Shown: positions 40,332-50,184 of the stretch, one piece after another
How positions within the stretch are numbered: position 1 is the first letter of the stretch
How the letters are laid out: every line of letters begins with the position of its first letter
Source of the DNA: Halobacillus litoralis
GTDB lineage: Bacteria; Bacillota; Bacilli; Bacillales; Halobacillaceae
Direction of reading: 5' to 3'
Assembly: GCF_020524085.2 (NCBI RefSeq)
Contig: NZ_CP129016.1
Location: forward strand, 2,474,001-2,538,000
Length of the DNA: 64,000 bases
Notes under the pieces: model-generated
Told to the model about the DNA's origin: nothing
Seen by the model: only the letters and a program-made list of their open reading frames with translations
Databases searched by the model: none
Translations under genes and position numbers: made by a program

Positions 40332-41378
40332 TTGGTATCAATGGTCATGTGGACGGTGATTTTTCTACTTATTGTTCAGTTATGTCTCCTTGGAGGGCTG
40401 GTCATTTCAAAGATCCACAGTTTGAAGGATGAGAGGCTTATTTCAATATACATAGACAAATACGAAGAGCCTTTCTTTCAATATTTAGAGAGAGAATCAG
40501 ACGAATGTCCGGAACTTCCAAGCGACATCCGTTATCGTGTGCGGCTTGTCGAGCGGCTATTGAATCGCTTTGTGGACCAACGGAGGGGACAGATCGAATA
40601 TACGAGAGTGCGAGATACCGCACAAACCTATCTCTCCCATGCTTATCGTCTTTACTTGAAAAATGGAAGTTGGTCTCAACGGGTGAACACCCTATATTAT
40701 ATAGAAGATTTCGACATGATTGATTTAAAAATCGACGTTTGGGGTTACTTCAACCAACTCACAGTGATGGACGAGGAATACCGGCAGGCCGTGAGGGTGC
40801 TTGCGGCCTTTCAGGACGAGCGAATCATTCGATTGCTGCTGGATAAAGAAACGCCCCAACGTCTCGTGAAACAAGTCCTTCGTCGTTTCAAAGACGACCT
40901 TTTTCAACAGATGGTGACGGTTTTAGAGAATGAACCAGGAAGGGTCCCCAGTCAGGTGCATCTGGCCGTTGTTTCCTACTGTGGGGAAAAAGGATCGTTG
41001 GATTATCTGCCGTTCGTTGAGCGGATGCTCCAATTTCCATCTAAAGAGATCCGACTTAAAGCTCTTCGGAGTCTTATGGAATTGAAAGCCTGTACCGATT
41101 ACCAACAGCTGGATAAGTTCTACGAATCAGAGGTTTGGGAAGAGCGGATGTATGCGGCTAAAATTGCGGGTCGTCTGAAATTGGAATCTGCCCAGGATGC
41201 TTTGCTCAAACTTGCTGGAGACTCTCACTGGTGGGTGCGGTATGCGGCTTGTGAAGCGATGAAGAACCTTCCGGATGGTGCGCGTTTGCTTGAATATACT
41301 CACAACTACCATGAGGATAAATTCGCCCGTTCCATGGCAAGGCAGCATTTGACAGTGAAAGTAGGGGAACTGATATGA
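40332..41378 (+). CDS. Membrane-anchored HEAT-repeat protein
   Basis: 348 aa with one N-terminal membrane segment (WTVIFLLIVQLCLLGGLVIS) and then helical repeats of about 30 residues. The HEAT signature is clearest in the last third: KEIRLKALRSLMELKA, WEERMYAAKIAGRLKL, and WWVRYAACEAMKNLP. TTG 40332 is selected since AGGAGG lies eight bases upstream. It overlaps the next gene, a glycosyltransferase, by four bases (ATGA), so the pair are translated together and probably form a complex. A scaffold role for polysaccharide synthesis is inference. Confidence 0.7.
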   Translation: MVSMVMWTVIFLLIVQLCLLGGLVISKIHSLKDERLISIYIDKYEEPFFQYLERESDECPELPSDIRYRVRLVERLLNRFVDQRRGQIEYTRVRDTAQTYLSHAYRLYLKNGSWSQRVNTLYYIEDFDMIDLKIDVWGYFNQLTVMDEEYRQAVRVLAAFQDERIIRLLLDKETPQRLVKQVLRRFKDDLFQQMVTVLENEPGRVPSQVHLAVVSYCGEKGSLDYLPFVERMLQFPSKEIRLKALRSLMELKACTDYQQLDKFYESEVWEERMYAAKIAGRLKLESAQDALLKLAGDSHWWVRYAACEAMKNLPDGARLLEYTHNYHEDKFARSMARQHLTVKVGELI

Positions 41379-42798
41379 GTGTACAGCAAATTTACAGCTT
41401 ATTAGAGATCATGGGTTACCTCGTGATTGTTTATATGGTTGTAGTAGCGGTCGTCTATCTTGCTTTATTCTTGATTGCAAGCCCTCAGATCCGCAAAGAG
41501 CGGGGGGCTTCACAGAGAGGAACTGATTGAAGATACAGCCATCAATTCAGACACTTTTCCGGTCTCCGTCCTGGTCCCTGCCTATAACGAGGAGGTCGGT
41601 GTCGTCAGTACAGCACGGTCGATGCTGGCCTTGAACTATCCTCAGTCCGAAGTGATTGTCATTGATGATGGCTCGAAGGATGAGACGGCTGCGCGTATGA
41701 TCGATACATTTGCCATGGAACGAATGGAACTAGCCGTCCGGCGTCACTTTAAAACCCCAGGACATTTTGGAAGGGTATCAATCGAGGACTCATCCGAATC
41801 TCTATCTGCTGAGAAAAGAGAATGGGGGTAAAGCGGATGCCCTCAATGCAGGGATCAATTTTTCCAAATATCCTTATTTCGCAGCGATCGATGGGGATTC
41901 CATTCTGGACCGTGACGCGCTGTTAAAAACGATGAAACCGATCATCGATTCCAATGGGACCGTTACAGCGACAGGCGGTACAGTGAGAATTGCGAATGGC
42001 TCCAAAATCACCAAAGGGGTCGTCGAGCGGATCGGTTTACCAAAGCAGCCGATGCTTCTCATGCAGATCGTTGAGTATTTCCGTGCTTTCTTAATTGGAA
42101 GACTGGGTCTTTCCAAATTGAACATTCTTTTAATCATATCCGGAGCCTTCGGTGTTTTTGAGAAAAATCGCGTCATTAAAGCGGGAGGGTACGATCCGAA
42201 TACTGTCGGTGAGGATATGGAGCTCATTGTGCGCATCCACCGGTCGCTGAAAGATGAAAAGTCACGACAGAGGATCGAGTATATCCAGGATCCGGTCTGC
42301 TGGACAGAAGCTCCCTCTACTTTTTCTTCCCTTAGAGCCCAAAGGAAGAGGTGGCAGAAAGGACTCGCGGAAACCCTGTGGAAACATAAAGAAATGCTGT
42401 TCAACCCCCGTTATAAGGGAATTGGCATGTTTTCTCTCCCTTATTATCTATTCGTTGAATTACTGAGTGCGATCTTTGAAGTGACCGGCTACTTGATCAT
42501 CATTTCGGGAGTTTTCTTTTCTTTTGTATCGATAGAAATCACCATTGTCGTCGGTTTGTTGACGGTCTTTTATGGTTCGATGATTTCCTCTCTCGCCGTC
42601 TTATTAGAAGAGTGGACCTATCATAAAAACCCTGACCCGAAGAGCGTCATTCTCTTGTATGTATGGGCTCTCTCGGAAAGTTTCTGGTACCGTCCTCTTT
42701 TGGTCTGGTGGAGATGTGAAGGGTTGTTCCTGTTTCTCTCCAAAAGGAAAAGCTCGTGGGGCAATATGAACAGAAAAGGTTTATCGCAAGACTATTAA
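41375..42798 (+). CDS. Processive family 2 glycosyltransferase, two frameshifts
   Basis: Joined length 473 aa. N-terminal membrane segment YLVIVYMVVVAVVYLALFLI, then the catalytic core VSVLVPAYNEEVGVV, VIVIDDGSKDETA, AAIDGDSILD, and QRKRWQKGL (the QxxRW of processive enzymes), then four or so C-terminal membrane segments. It resembles PgaC/IcaA-type synthases of extracellular beta-glucans or poly-GlcNAc. Frameshift 1 is in G6 (41502-41507), where five G restore the frame; frameshift 2 is in AAAACCCCAGG (41751-41761), one base too many. Start ATG 41375 overlaps the HEAT gene. The polymer made is unknown. Confidence 0.75.
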
Positions 42799-42894
42799 GT
42801 GCTTTTGGAATCTCCAAATCTCGATAAGCTGCACAGGTTTATAGAGGAAATGACTTCAGGCATGGAGAATCTATACAATCAAGGAGGTCATGTC

Positions 42895-43365
42895 GTGGAA
42901 GTCAACATTGTTGCTTTACCCGCGTTCAAGGTCAGGGGACGGAAATGGGAAGGAAGTTATGAACAAGTCCCTGGATTAAAAGACGTGATTAAAAAGGTGG
43001 AAACCGAAAAAGAAGAAATAAATCCTGTGGATCCGGATTATCAATGGGGGTTATCGGTTCATACGATTGAAAATGGCTTTGTCCATTTCAGCGGCTTCGA
43101 GGTGGAAGATTCGAAGAGCCGGGCATCGTATGAGGAAATGAACGTACCACATCATACATATATGACCGTTCATCATCCGAGAGGCAGAGAGATCGGTGAA
43201 ACTTATGCATCGATCTACCAATGGTTCAGAGATGGAAATGCGAAGCCCTACCTTGAGCCGGAAACGAACTATTATGATGGGCTGCCATTGAAATTCGAAA
43301 AGTATCCCGTCGACCGGGATTTTGATGAGCCTCATTTTGATATTTACATTCCTATACAAGCATAA
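42895..43365 (+). CDS. GyrI-like/AraC effector-domain protein
   Basis: 156 aa. Starts MEVNIVALPAFKVRGRKWEG, contains SVHTIENGFVHFSGFEVED, HHTYMTVHHPRGREIGETYA and a closing HFDIYIPIQ, the GyrI-like fold. GTG 42895 with AAGGAGGT six bases upstream is the clear start; the frame stays open 96 bases further to the glycosyltransferase stop, but that part lacks a ribosome binding site. Stand-alone members bind small cations. A terminator follows. Confidence 0.75.
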   Translation: MEVNIVALPAFKVRGRKWEGSYEQVPGLKDVIKKVETEKEEINPVDPDYQWGLSVHTIENGFVHFSGFEVEDSKSRASYEEMNVPHHTYMTVHHPRGREIGETYASIYQWFRDGNAKPYLEPETNYYDGLPLKFEKYPVDRDFDEPHFDIYIPIQA

Positions 43366-43366
43366 T

Positions 43367-43395
43367 AAAAAGAGCCCGCTCGGGGCTCTTTTTTT
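43367..43395. terminator. Bidirectional terminator between GyrI-like and guaC genes
   Basis: AAAAAGAGCCC and GGGCTCTTTTT are perfect arms around a short loop. Confidence 0.85.
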
Positions 43396-44377
43396 AATAG
43401 ACTTTATCTCCATTGAAGATGGAATTTTTAACGATGACATAGTCGACGTGGCGGATACTGTCAAGGTCTGTGCCACCAGCGTAACTGATTGCGGATTGCA
43501 GGTCCTGTTCCATTTCTGTCAGTGTATCTTGAAGGGCACCTTTATGTTCGACAAACATTTTCTTGCCTTCTACGTTCTTCTTTTCTCCTTTTTGGAACTC
43601 AGAAGCGGAGCCGAAGTATTCCTTGTAAAGCTTGCCTTCTCTTTCAACCGTGTCACCAGGGGACTCTTCGTGACCGGCGAAAAGAGAGCCGATCATGACC
43701 ATCGTCGCGCCAAAACGTACGGATTTGGCGATGTCTCCATGTGTGCGGATACCGCCATCAGCAATGACAGGTTTGCTTGCCGCTTTCGCACACCAGCGCA
43801 GTGCTGCCAACTGCCAGCCGCCTGTACCGAATCCGGTTTTAATTTTCGTGATGCAGACTTTTCATGGACCAATTCCAACCTTGGTTGCATCCGCTCCAGC
43901 GTTTTCAAGTTCACGGACGGCTTCAGGTGTCCCGACATTTCCGGCGATCACAAACGTTTCCGGCAGAAGATGTTTGATGTGTTGAATCATTTCAATGACA
44001 GCAGTGGAATGTCCGTGGGCGATATCGATCGTAATGTATTCAGGGATCAGTTCCTTCGTTGCTAACGTCTGAACAAACTCGTATTCCTCCGGCTTCACAC
44101 CAACACTGATGGAAGCGATCAACCCTTGAGCGTGCATCTTTTCAACAAAAGACAAACGAGTTTCCGGCTCAAAGCGATGCATGACATAGAAATAACCGTC
44201 TTGTGCTAATTGAGTAGCAATCGTTTCATCGATGATCGTCTGCATGTTGGCAGGGACGACAGGAAGCTTGAATGTATGGTTGCCGAGCTTTACGGATGGA
44301 TCACAGGCCGATCGGCTGTTTACGACACATTTTGCGGGAATCAGTTGAATATCTTCATAATCAAATACGTTTTCCAT
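43394..44377 (-). CDS. guaC: GMP reductase GuaC, one in-frame TGA
   Basis: GuaC converts GMP to IMP with NADPH in purine salvage. Full-length sequence of 327 aa: [63 protein letters not shown], then a TGA, then [17 protein letters not shown] with the catalytic Cys, and [13 protein letters not shown]. The TGA (plus-strand TCA 43862-43864) stands at the invariant Gly of GPGKVC, where GGA would be expected; the codon context CCATGAAA would be CCAGGAAA. Start ATG 44377 follows AGGAG. The lesion is probably an error; no other defect is seen. Confidence 0.8.
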
Positions 44378-44506
44378 GGATTTCACTCCTAAAAACCGAA
44401 TATTTTTAAGGTTAATTAATTTTATTGTTCGTACATTTGTAATTTACCTTATCTTTGTTCTGTTGTCAAAGGTTCATGGTAAAATGATGAAAAAGGGGGA
44501 GAAAGT

Positions 44507-45049
44507 ATGTTTGTACATAAGATCGATCATGAGCTATCACTTAAACTTGCAAGTCCAGAGGATGCGGAAGCATTATTTCAACTGACAGACGGGTCACGTA
44601 ATTATTTGCGTGAATGGCTGCCTTGGCTCGATTCTACGAAAACAGTAGAAGACACGAAATCATTTATTCAATCTGGAAGGCGTGGATTTTCAGAAAACAA
44701 AAGCATGACGACTATGGTAATCTATAATGGTGACATTGCTGGTACCGCAGGATTCAATGAAATCGACCACACCAATAAAATCGTGAAAATCGGTTATTGG
44801 CTCGGGCAGGAGTTCTAGGGAAGAGGAATCATGACACGAGTCGCTGAAGCTTTGACTGATCATGCCCTTTTGGAAATGAATATGAACCGGGTGGAAATTC
44901 GTGTGGCCGAAGGCAATCAAAAAAGCGCAGCAATTCCGGCGCGCCTGGGTTTTAAGGAAGAAGGGAAAATCAGGTGTGCGGAATGGTTGTATGACCATTA
45001 CGTTGACCATACGATCTATGGAATCTTAGCGGAAGAGTGGAAAAAGTAA
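44507..45049 (+). CDS. GNAT acetyltransferase (RimL/YdaF-like), one in-frame TAG
   Basis: Restored length 180 aa. LSLKLASPEDAEALFQLTDG, WLPWLDSTKTVEDTKSFI and KIVKIGYWLGQEF precede a TAG (44816-44818); after it the same frame continues GRGIMTRVAEALTDHALLEM and NMNRVEIRVAEGNQKSAAIP to the stop. The acetyl-CoA loop QEFQGRGIM is interrupted exactly at a Gln. CAG in CCAGG would give Q; here it reads CTAGG. This is the ribosomal-protein-serine acetyltransferase type by pattern. AGGGGGAGAAAG precedes ATG 44507. Confidence 0.75.
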
Positions 45050-45089
45050 AATGTTCGGATTTTAAATATAGAGAAGTAGAGGGATAGAG

Positions 45090-46524
45090 ATGGAGAAGCA
45101 CTACAATAGAAAGATCATACTCGTTACTTTCATGATCGGCGCATTTTTTGCTGTACTGAATGAGACGCTGCTTAATATTGCACTCACGGAACTGATGGAA
45201 GTTTTCGGGCTGGATGCGCCTACGGTCCAATGGATGGCCACCGGGTTCATGCTGGTGATGGGTGTGTTGATGCCGGTTTCCGCGTTACTGATACAATGGT
45301 TTACGACGAGACAAATGTTCATCGGAGTCATGACGGTTTTCTTAGCCGGAACGATCATAGCTGCATCGGCTTTGAATTTCCCCATGCTTTTGGCAGGGCG
45401 GATGATTCAGGCGGTGGGAACCGGGTTACTGATCCCTGTCATTATGAACGCATTATTACTGCTTTATGAACCGGAAGTGCGTGGCCGGATCATGGGGACG
45501 TTCGGCCGGTCATCATGTTCGCACCGGCCATAGGACCGACGCTTTCCGGCGTCATCGTAGACTTCCTGGGCTGGAGATGGTTGTTCATCACCGTCATTCC
45601 GTTTGCCCTGTTTTCCATATTATTTGCCGTCAAGTATTTGGAGAATGTAGGAGAAGTGACGCGTCCGAAAGCGGATATCATTTCAATCATTTTGTCATCT
45701 ATTGGAATTGGCGGAATCGTTTATGGATTCAGCAGCGCAGGGGAAAGTGGAGAGGGATTTTCTTCAATCAGTATCATCATCATTTTAAGTGTCGCTTTCC
45801 TCAGTTTAATTTTATTTGTTTTAAGACAATTGAAATTAGAAGAACCGTTATTAGACGTTCGAGTGTTTACGTATAAAAGCTATGCGAGAGGAATTACGAT
45901 ATTTGTTATCGTCATCATGGCGATGTTCGCGTCTGAAATCGTCATGCCGATGTATTTGCAGGGGCCATTAGGGTTCTCGGCTAAGACCGCCGGGCTGTTG
46001 CTGCTTCCTGGAGCACTGCTAAATGGCTTGATGTCACCTGTCATGGGTACACACTTTTTGATAAGTTCGGTCCAAGAAAATTGATCATCCCAGGTACATT
46101 GGTCCTTGTCGGTGTCATGATTTTCTTCAGCAATATCAATCCTTCGATTCCCGTGTGGTCCTTTATTCTTGCCTATGTATTGCTGATGCTGGCGGTTTCT
46201 GCAGTTCTTATGCCGTCACAGACTAATGCATTGAATGAGCTGCCTAAGCATTTGTATCCACACGGGACGGCGATCGCAAATACGCTGCAGCCGATTGGTG
46301 GAGCGCTCGGCGTTTCTATATTCGTAAGTATCATGAGCCAGGGAGAAAGAAGTTATTTGAACAATGTATCCGGAGAAGTTAAAGGTGAGGTTATGGATCA
46401 AGCGATGACAGCAGGGGTTCATCAAGCCTATTGGTTTGCTTTAGGTCTTGCGATTCTCACATTCGTCGTTGCTTTGTTCATTAGAAAAGCCGTGGCTCCG
46501 GATTATTCACCAGAACAGCAATAA
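45090..46524 (+). CDS. MFS multidrug exporter (DHA2/LmrB-like), two frameshifts
   Basis: Three reading frames join into a 477- or 478-residue exporter with about 14 membrane segments. Segment one ends RGRIMGTFG, segment two runs from VIMFAPAIGPTLSGVIVDFL to SPVMG, and segment three starts DKFGPRKLIIPGT. Motif C, GPTLSGVIVDFLGWRW, and the N-terminal LNETLLNIALTEL are family marks. Break 1 is at CCGG (45506-45509), where CCTGG would restore FGLVIM. Break 2 lies at 46049-46059 (TACACACTTTTT); either two surplus bases or one missing T. DHA2 carriers export drugs and other amphipaths with protons. Confidence 0.75.
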
Positions 46525-46530
46525 TATAAA

Positions 46531-46567
46531 AGCAGGACCTTTCCGCTTGGAAAGGCCCTGCTTTTTT
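46531..46567. terminator. Terminator between MFS and EF-G-binding genes
   Basis: AGCAGGACCTTTCC and GGAAAGGCCCTGCT pair with one bulge, followed by seven T; the neighbouring genes converge. Confidence 0.8.
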
Positions 46568-47205
46568 TATGCTTTCATGCGTTTGATAAAGGATTCGAGC
46601 GGTTCACGTGACTGGATATTTTCATTGCATTTCTTGCTGTCATGGCAGATATAATTGCCGCGGCTGATCGTTTCTTCATCATTTTTTCCCTTGAAGGTAG
46701 CCGTGAACATGCCCACCTTTTCATGTTCGTGGCAAATCGAACAAATGCTCTTTTGCCTTAGTGGTTTGTAATGGCCGTATAACCCTGTCAGCTGACCGTC
46801 TACCATCGTTATGATGTATTTTCGGTTTGTTGCCGCATCGTTCCACCCAATGTAGGAGAGCTCTGCCCATTCTTCATCAGAGATCGTAGGAACTCTCAAT
46901 TTTTTCACTTTCGGGAACAACCTTTGGATGTCGGCTTGAGACAGTTTTGGAAAAGGAACGACATACTGCTTCAAGCGGGAGAAGTAAAGGATCGCATCGG
47001 TCTCGTCTTTGACGTCACTCGCTTGAGCGATCAATTGCTCCTGCTCTGGTGAAAGCTCCGTAAATAATTTCAACACTTTTTCGTTCGTAATCGATTGCAG
47101 AGCCTGGGTGACAGAGGCATCGTTCGTTGTCATATGACCATTCAACAGGTTGTGAGCCTGATTCTTTATAAAGTGATACTGATCGGAGCGGATAAATCGT
47201 TCCAT
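46567..47205 (-). CDS. FusB/FusC-type EF-G-binding zinc-finger protein
   Basis: 212 aa. The N-terminal half is helical (FIRSDQYHFIKNQAHNLLNG) and the C-terminal half contains AELSYIGWNDAATNRKYI, GLYGHYKPLRQKSICSICHE and NYICHDSKKCN, a four-Cys zinc-finger. This is the pattern of FusB-family proteins, which bind elongation factor G and free it from the ribosome; plasmid-borne members give fusidic acid resistance, while chromosomal ones are of uncertain duty. GGGGGGTTTAC precedes the ATG on the minus strand. Isolated gene. Confidence 0.8.
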   Translation of the reverse strand: MERFIRSDQYHFIKNQAHNLLNGHMTTNDASVTQALQSITNEKVLKLFTELSPEQEQLIAQASDVKDETDAILYFSRLKQYVVPFPKLSQADIQRLFPKVKKLRVPTISDEEWAELSYIGWNDAATNRKYIITMVDGQLTGLYGHYKPLRQKSICSICHEHEKVGMFTATFKGKNDEETISRGNYICHDSKKCNENIQSREPLESFIKRMKA

Positions 47206-47471
47206 AAGTAAACCCCCCGTTCAATTGTTTTCTTTTTATTATTTCAGAGCACGTCTTTACTATCAAACGTTATGCCTTCAAGTATATGGCTGTGCGGCCT
47301 GCTGGCACCCTGGCTCCTGGTTTGTTTCCGCGTACGCCTTTCTTACTGCTGCATACCTTTACGATTATTCGGAAATTGGAACCCGGTACCAACTCCTGGT
47401 TTTCCTTTACCAGGTACAGGAAAAGCATGAAACGTTTTCATGTATGGTATCGTAGAAGTAGATGTTCAATA

Positions 47472-47481
47472 GGGGGGGGGG
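47472..47481 (+). repeat. G10 mononucleotide tract acting as ribosome binding region
   Basis: Ten consecutive G lie eight bases before ATG 47490 of the hydrolase gene and provide its only Shine-Dalgarno-like sequence. Length variation here would change spacing. Given the six-base G errors elsewhere, the exact length is uncertain. Confidence 0.6.
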
Positions 47482-47489
47482 ATGGGAAA

Positions 47490-48323
47490 ATGACGTGGAG
47501 ACGGACAATGGTGAAAACAGACCGTGGAACCTTTGAAGTTTTTGAGAAAGGACAAGGCTCTCCGCTTGCTGTCACCCATTTGTATTCAGAGTTCAACGAA
47601 ACGGGAGACTATTTTGCAGAAGCTTTTGTGGAAAGCCATAAGGTCTATTTAATCAACTTGAAAGAGTGCGGCAGGACGGACAAAGCCATATCTCCTCATG
47701 AATTGACGATGCTTGATAGCGTCTTAGGCCTTGAAGCGATCCGGAAAGCGTTGGGGTATGAGTGTTGGAGTTTTGCGGGGCACTCGACTGGAGGGATGCT
47801 TGCCGTCGTTTACGGGATCTATTTTTCAGCAAGTCTGGAAAGTCTAGTTATTGCGAATGCCGCAGCGCGAGAGTATATGACTTTTTCAGAGGGTTGCATC
47901 TACAATGAAGCGCACCCGAAATTCGATGAAATGCAATCCCTGATCGAGCAGTTGAAAAAGCAGGATCTTTCTGAGGCAAAAAGAAAAGAGCTAACGGTCG
48001 AACGGACGAAGCTTTCCTTGTGGAAGCCTCAAAATTATGAGCACTACTTTGATCGACCGATTGAAAAGAAGATGTCAGCGGTCCGAATGAACTTCTTTGC
48101 ACGGGAGCTTCATACCTTTGATGTGACAAGGAAGTTGGGTCTCATCACGGCGAAAACGGTGGTCATATCCGGTCAGTACGATGTTCAATGCCCGCCTTCT
48201 TATTCTGAGGAAATCGCAGAGAGTATCCCAGGCGCTCTTCATATACAGTTCCATCAAAGCAATCACTACCCTCATCTGGAAGAGGAGCAGAAGTTTAAAC
48301 AAGTCATCCGTGCCCCCCTTTGA
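47490..48323 (+). CDS. Alpha/beta hydrolase
   Basis: 277 aa. AVTHLYSEFNETGDYF, YLINLKECGRTDK, and WSFAGHSTGGMLAVVYGIYF, with the nucleophile elbow G-H-S-T-G; SGQYDVQCPPSY supplies the acid and HQSNHYPHLEEE the His. It is of proline-iminopeptidase-like or esterase type. The frame is open for 68 codons before ATG 47490, but that stretch has no ribosome binding site and atypical composition (RPAGTLAPGLFPRTPF), so it is not included. Monocistronic. Confidence 0.8.
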   Translation: MTWRRTMVKTDRGTFEVFEKGQGSPLAVTHLYSEFNETGDYFAEAFVESHKVYLINLKECGRTDKAISPHELTMLDSVLGLEAIRKALGYECWSFAGHSTGGMLAVVYGIYFSASLESLVIANAAAREYMTFSEGCIYNEAHPKFDEMQSLIEQLKKQDLSEAKRKELTVERTKLSLWKPQNYEHYFDRPIEKKMSAVRMNFFARELHTFDVTRKLGLITAKTVVISGQYDVQCPPSYSEEIAESIPGALHIQFHQSNHYPHLEEEQKFKQVIRAPL

Positions 48324-48390
48324 CTAGCCTGATCAGGGAGTGGTAAAGTTACTCTTGATGACAGCGTTTTAACAAGGAAGGTGATTATGG

Positions 48391-48675
48391 ATGCATCAGG
48401 AAAAACAAAAAAGAAAAAGTGATTTTGCTAAGTTCAAAGAACTATGGTTTCTTTTGTTCATGCTGTTGTTCACCCTTTTTCATAACACGATGGTCATCCT
48501 CATTGGTGAGGGGTGGAGCTTTATTGGCTACAGCCTCTTGTTTCTAGTGATGTATGCCCTGTTCCGCTGGCTGCGGAAAGTCGTCGTGTTCATGAGAAAA
48601 CCATTGTCCAGGGGGTCTCTGATCGGCTTTTACATTGCCGGTGTCTTCGTGCTCGGCGCGTTAATGATCCCATGA
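48391..48675 (+). CDS. Small membrane protein (94 aa)
   Basis: A basic N-terminus (HQEKQKRKSDFAKFK) followed by three hydrophobic segments: LWFLLFMLLFTLFHNTMVIL, FIGYSLLFLVMYALF, and LIGFYIAGVFVLGALMIP. AAGGAAGGTG precedes ATG 48391. No family recognised. Confidence 0.55.
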   Translation: MHQEKQKRKSDFAKFKELWFLLFMLLFTLFHNTMVILIGEGWSFIGYSLLFLVMYALFRWLRKVVVFMRKPLSRGSLIGFYIAGVFVLGALMIP

Positions 48676-48866
48676 AGCAAAAGGGAGAGGAGTTCATGGG
48701 GATAAAAAGACGTCGATTTCTACACTTCTGAATTTAATAATGTTTGAATGATATGGAGCATTATGCACGTAGCGTACATATTGGATGGGGATACAAATGA
48801 ATAAACGATCATTCGCTTTGTTTATGCATAACCATACTAGATAAAACAAGAATGACGGGGGATTCG

Positions 48867-49130
48867 ATGCTGGAATTTTTCATGCTGATCATAACAGCTG
48901 TTTTGGTCGGGGGTTACATCTACTTGATCTATAAGAAGAGGAAAAATCTAAAAAAAGAGTATGGGTGGAAAAGCTATGTGACACCCGGTGCTTTCGTTGT
49001 AGCACCATTAGTAGCCTTGTTTTCCTATCTCTTTGAGTTTGGGGGCATAATCACTTGGTTTACCCTCGGGTTCTGCTTTATTACCGGAGCATTTTTCACA
49101 AAATATCTGCCTGAGCCAAGCGAAGGCTGA
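48867..49130 (+). CDS. Small membrane protein (87 aa)
   Basis: An N-terminal membrane segment (MLIITAVLVGGYIYLIYKKR) then GWKSYVTPGAFVVAPLVALF and IITWFTLGFCFITGAFF. ATG 48867 follows ACGGGGGATTCG; the longer in-frame ATG at 48852 lies upstream of that site. No family recognised. A terminator-like hairpin follows at 49141-49170. Confidence 0.55.
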   Translation: MLEFFMLIITAVLVGGYIYLIYKKRKNLKKEYGWKSYVTPGAFVVAPLVALFSYLFEFGGIITWFTLGFCFITGAFFTKYLPEPSEG

Positions 49131-49140
49131 CTCACACAGG

Positions 49141-49170
49141 ACAGTAACCGTTCAAGGGTTGCTGTTTTTT
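49141..49170 (+). terminator. Probable terminator
   Basis: ACAGTAACC and GGTTGCTGT pair with one G-T, followed by six T. Confidence 0.7.
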
Positions 49171-49257
49171 GTTTTGGAAAACGTATGAACCAACTTTTCC
49201 TAATTAACATAAATATGACAGAAAAAGAAATAATAAAAGAAGAGGAGGAGGGTGCAT

Positions 49258-49939
49258 ATGGGTGAGTGGTTGGAGTTCGTTGCAACAGGGATCCTCGTAT
49301 TTATTATACTCTACGTTTTAGCAAGAATCCTAAGCAAGAAGCTGATCTCACAAATGACGCTTTTCGACTTTATCGCCGGAATTACGCTTGGATCGATGAC
49401 AGCAACAACATTCCTGGCTGATAATGTGACGCTTTCAAGGGGAGCTCTTGGATTACTTACCTTCGCTGCCCTTGTCCTTCTCATCGACTATCTCACACTT
49501 AAAAGTCTGACGATCAGGAAGCTTGTGAACAGTCAGCCCACTCTGTTAATGGACAATGGGAAAATTCTTATAAAGAACATGAAAAAAAGTACGTTTCAAC
49601 GTCGACGAACTCATTGCGGAATTAAGGAAAGCAGGTGTGTTCCAGTTCAGCGATGTGCAGACAGCAATTTTGGAAACGGACGGATCTGTAAGCGTTCTAA
49701 GGAAATCGCAGTTTTCCCCTGTAACCCCTCTTGATCTGAAGCTTGACCCGAACCCTGTGACGTTTTCCCGTGTCGTCATGGTGCAGGGAAAAGTACTTCC
49801 TGACCAGTTGAATGCGAGTGGATACAGTGAAGCCTGGTTGGAAGATCGATTGCAGTCGCATGGCGTGTCCAACCGGAAAGACGTTCTCGTTGCCCAGGTC
49901 AATTCGGACGGAACTTTATATATTGAAACGATGGAATAG
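49258..49939 (+). CDS. YetF/DUF421 family membrane protein, one frameshift
   Basis: Restored length 226 aa. Three N-terminal membrane segments (FVATGILVFIILYVLARIL, ITLGSMTATTFL, LLTFAALVLLIDYLTLKSL) are followed by the YetF domain: LLMDNGKILIKNMKK, FNVDELIAELRKAGVFQFSD, VQTAILETDGSVSVLRKSQF. The frame shifts in A7 (49582-49588); six A give NMKKVRFNVDEL. The family sits in the membrane and may act in germination or cell-surface stress; its function is not settled. AGGAGGAGGG precedes ATG 49258. Confidence 0.75.
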
Positions 49940-49978
49940 GTAAATATATGGGTATTCAGAGGAAATACAATAGGAGAG

Positions 49979-50013
49979 AGCAGACCATGAATTCATTCTT
50001 GGTTTGCTTTTTT
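49979..50013 (+). terminator. Rho-independent terminator
   Basis: AGCAGACCA and TGGTTTGCT pair around a 12-base loop, followed by TTTTTT. Confidence 0.75.
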
Positions 50014-50184
50014 ATGTAAACGTGGGGTGAAAAACTCCTAGGAAGTAATTTGGAAAAATGTGTTTATTTATGAAGGTTGAAGGATATAGAGGGTTAGGTG
50101 GAAAATAGTGGGATGTTGAAGTCAGCCTTTGTATCTACATAGACCAGCCTCTTTTTTTACCGAATAAAATTCGGGAGTGTTTGG

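Noticed and set aside
42799..42894. Start of the GyrI-like protein directly after the glycosyltransferase stop
   Set aside because: AAGGAGGT sits six bases before GTG 42895, and the protein from there aligns with the usual start of the family.
31611..43864. TGA read as glycine (code change) in hopene cyclase and guaC
   Set aside because: Both TGA codons replace an expected GGA in the same context (CCATGAAA), but TGA is used as a normal stop in many other genes here, and a TAG and several indels occur at the same CCWGG pentamer. A sequence artefact explains all of them.
47286..47489. Longer N-terminus for the hydrolase at 47.5 kb
   Set aside because: The upstream 68 codons give a product unlike the family, and the only ribosome binding region is the G tract before ATG 47490.
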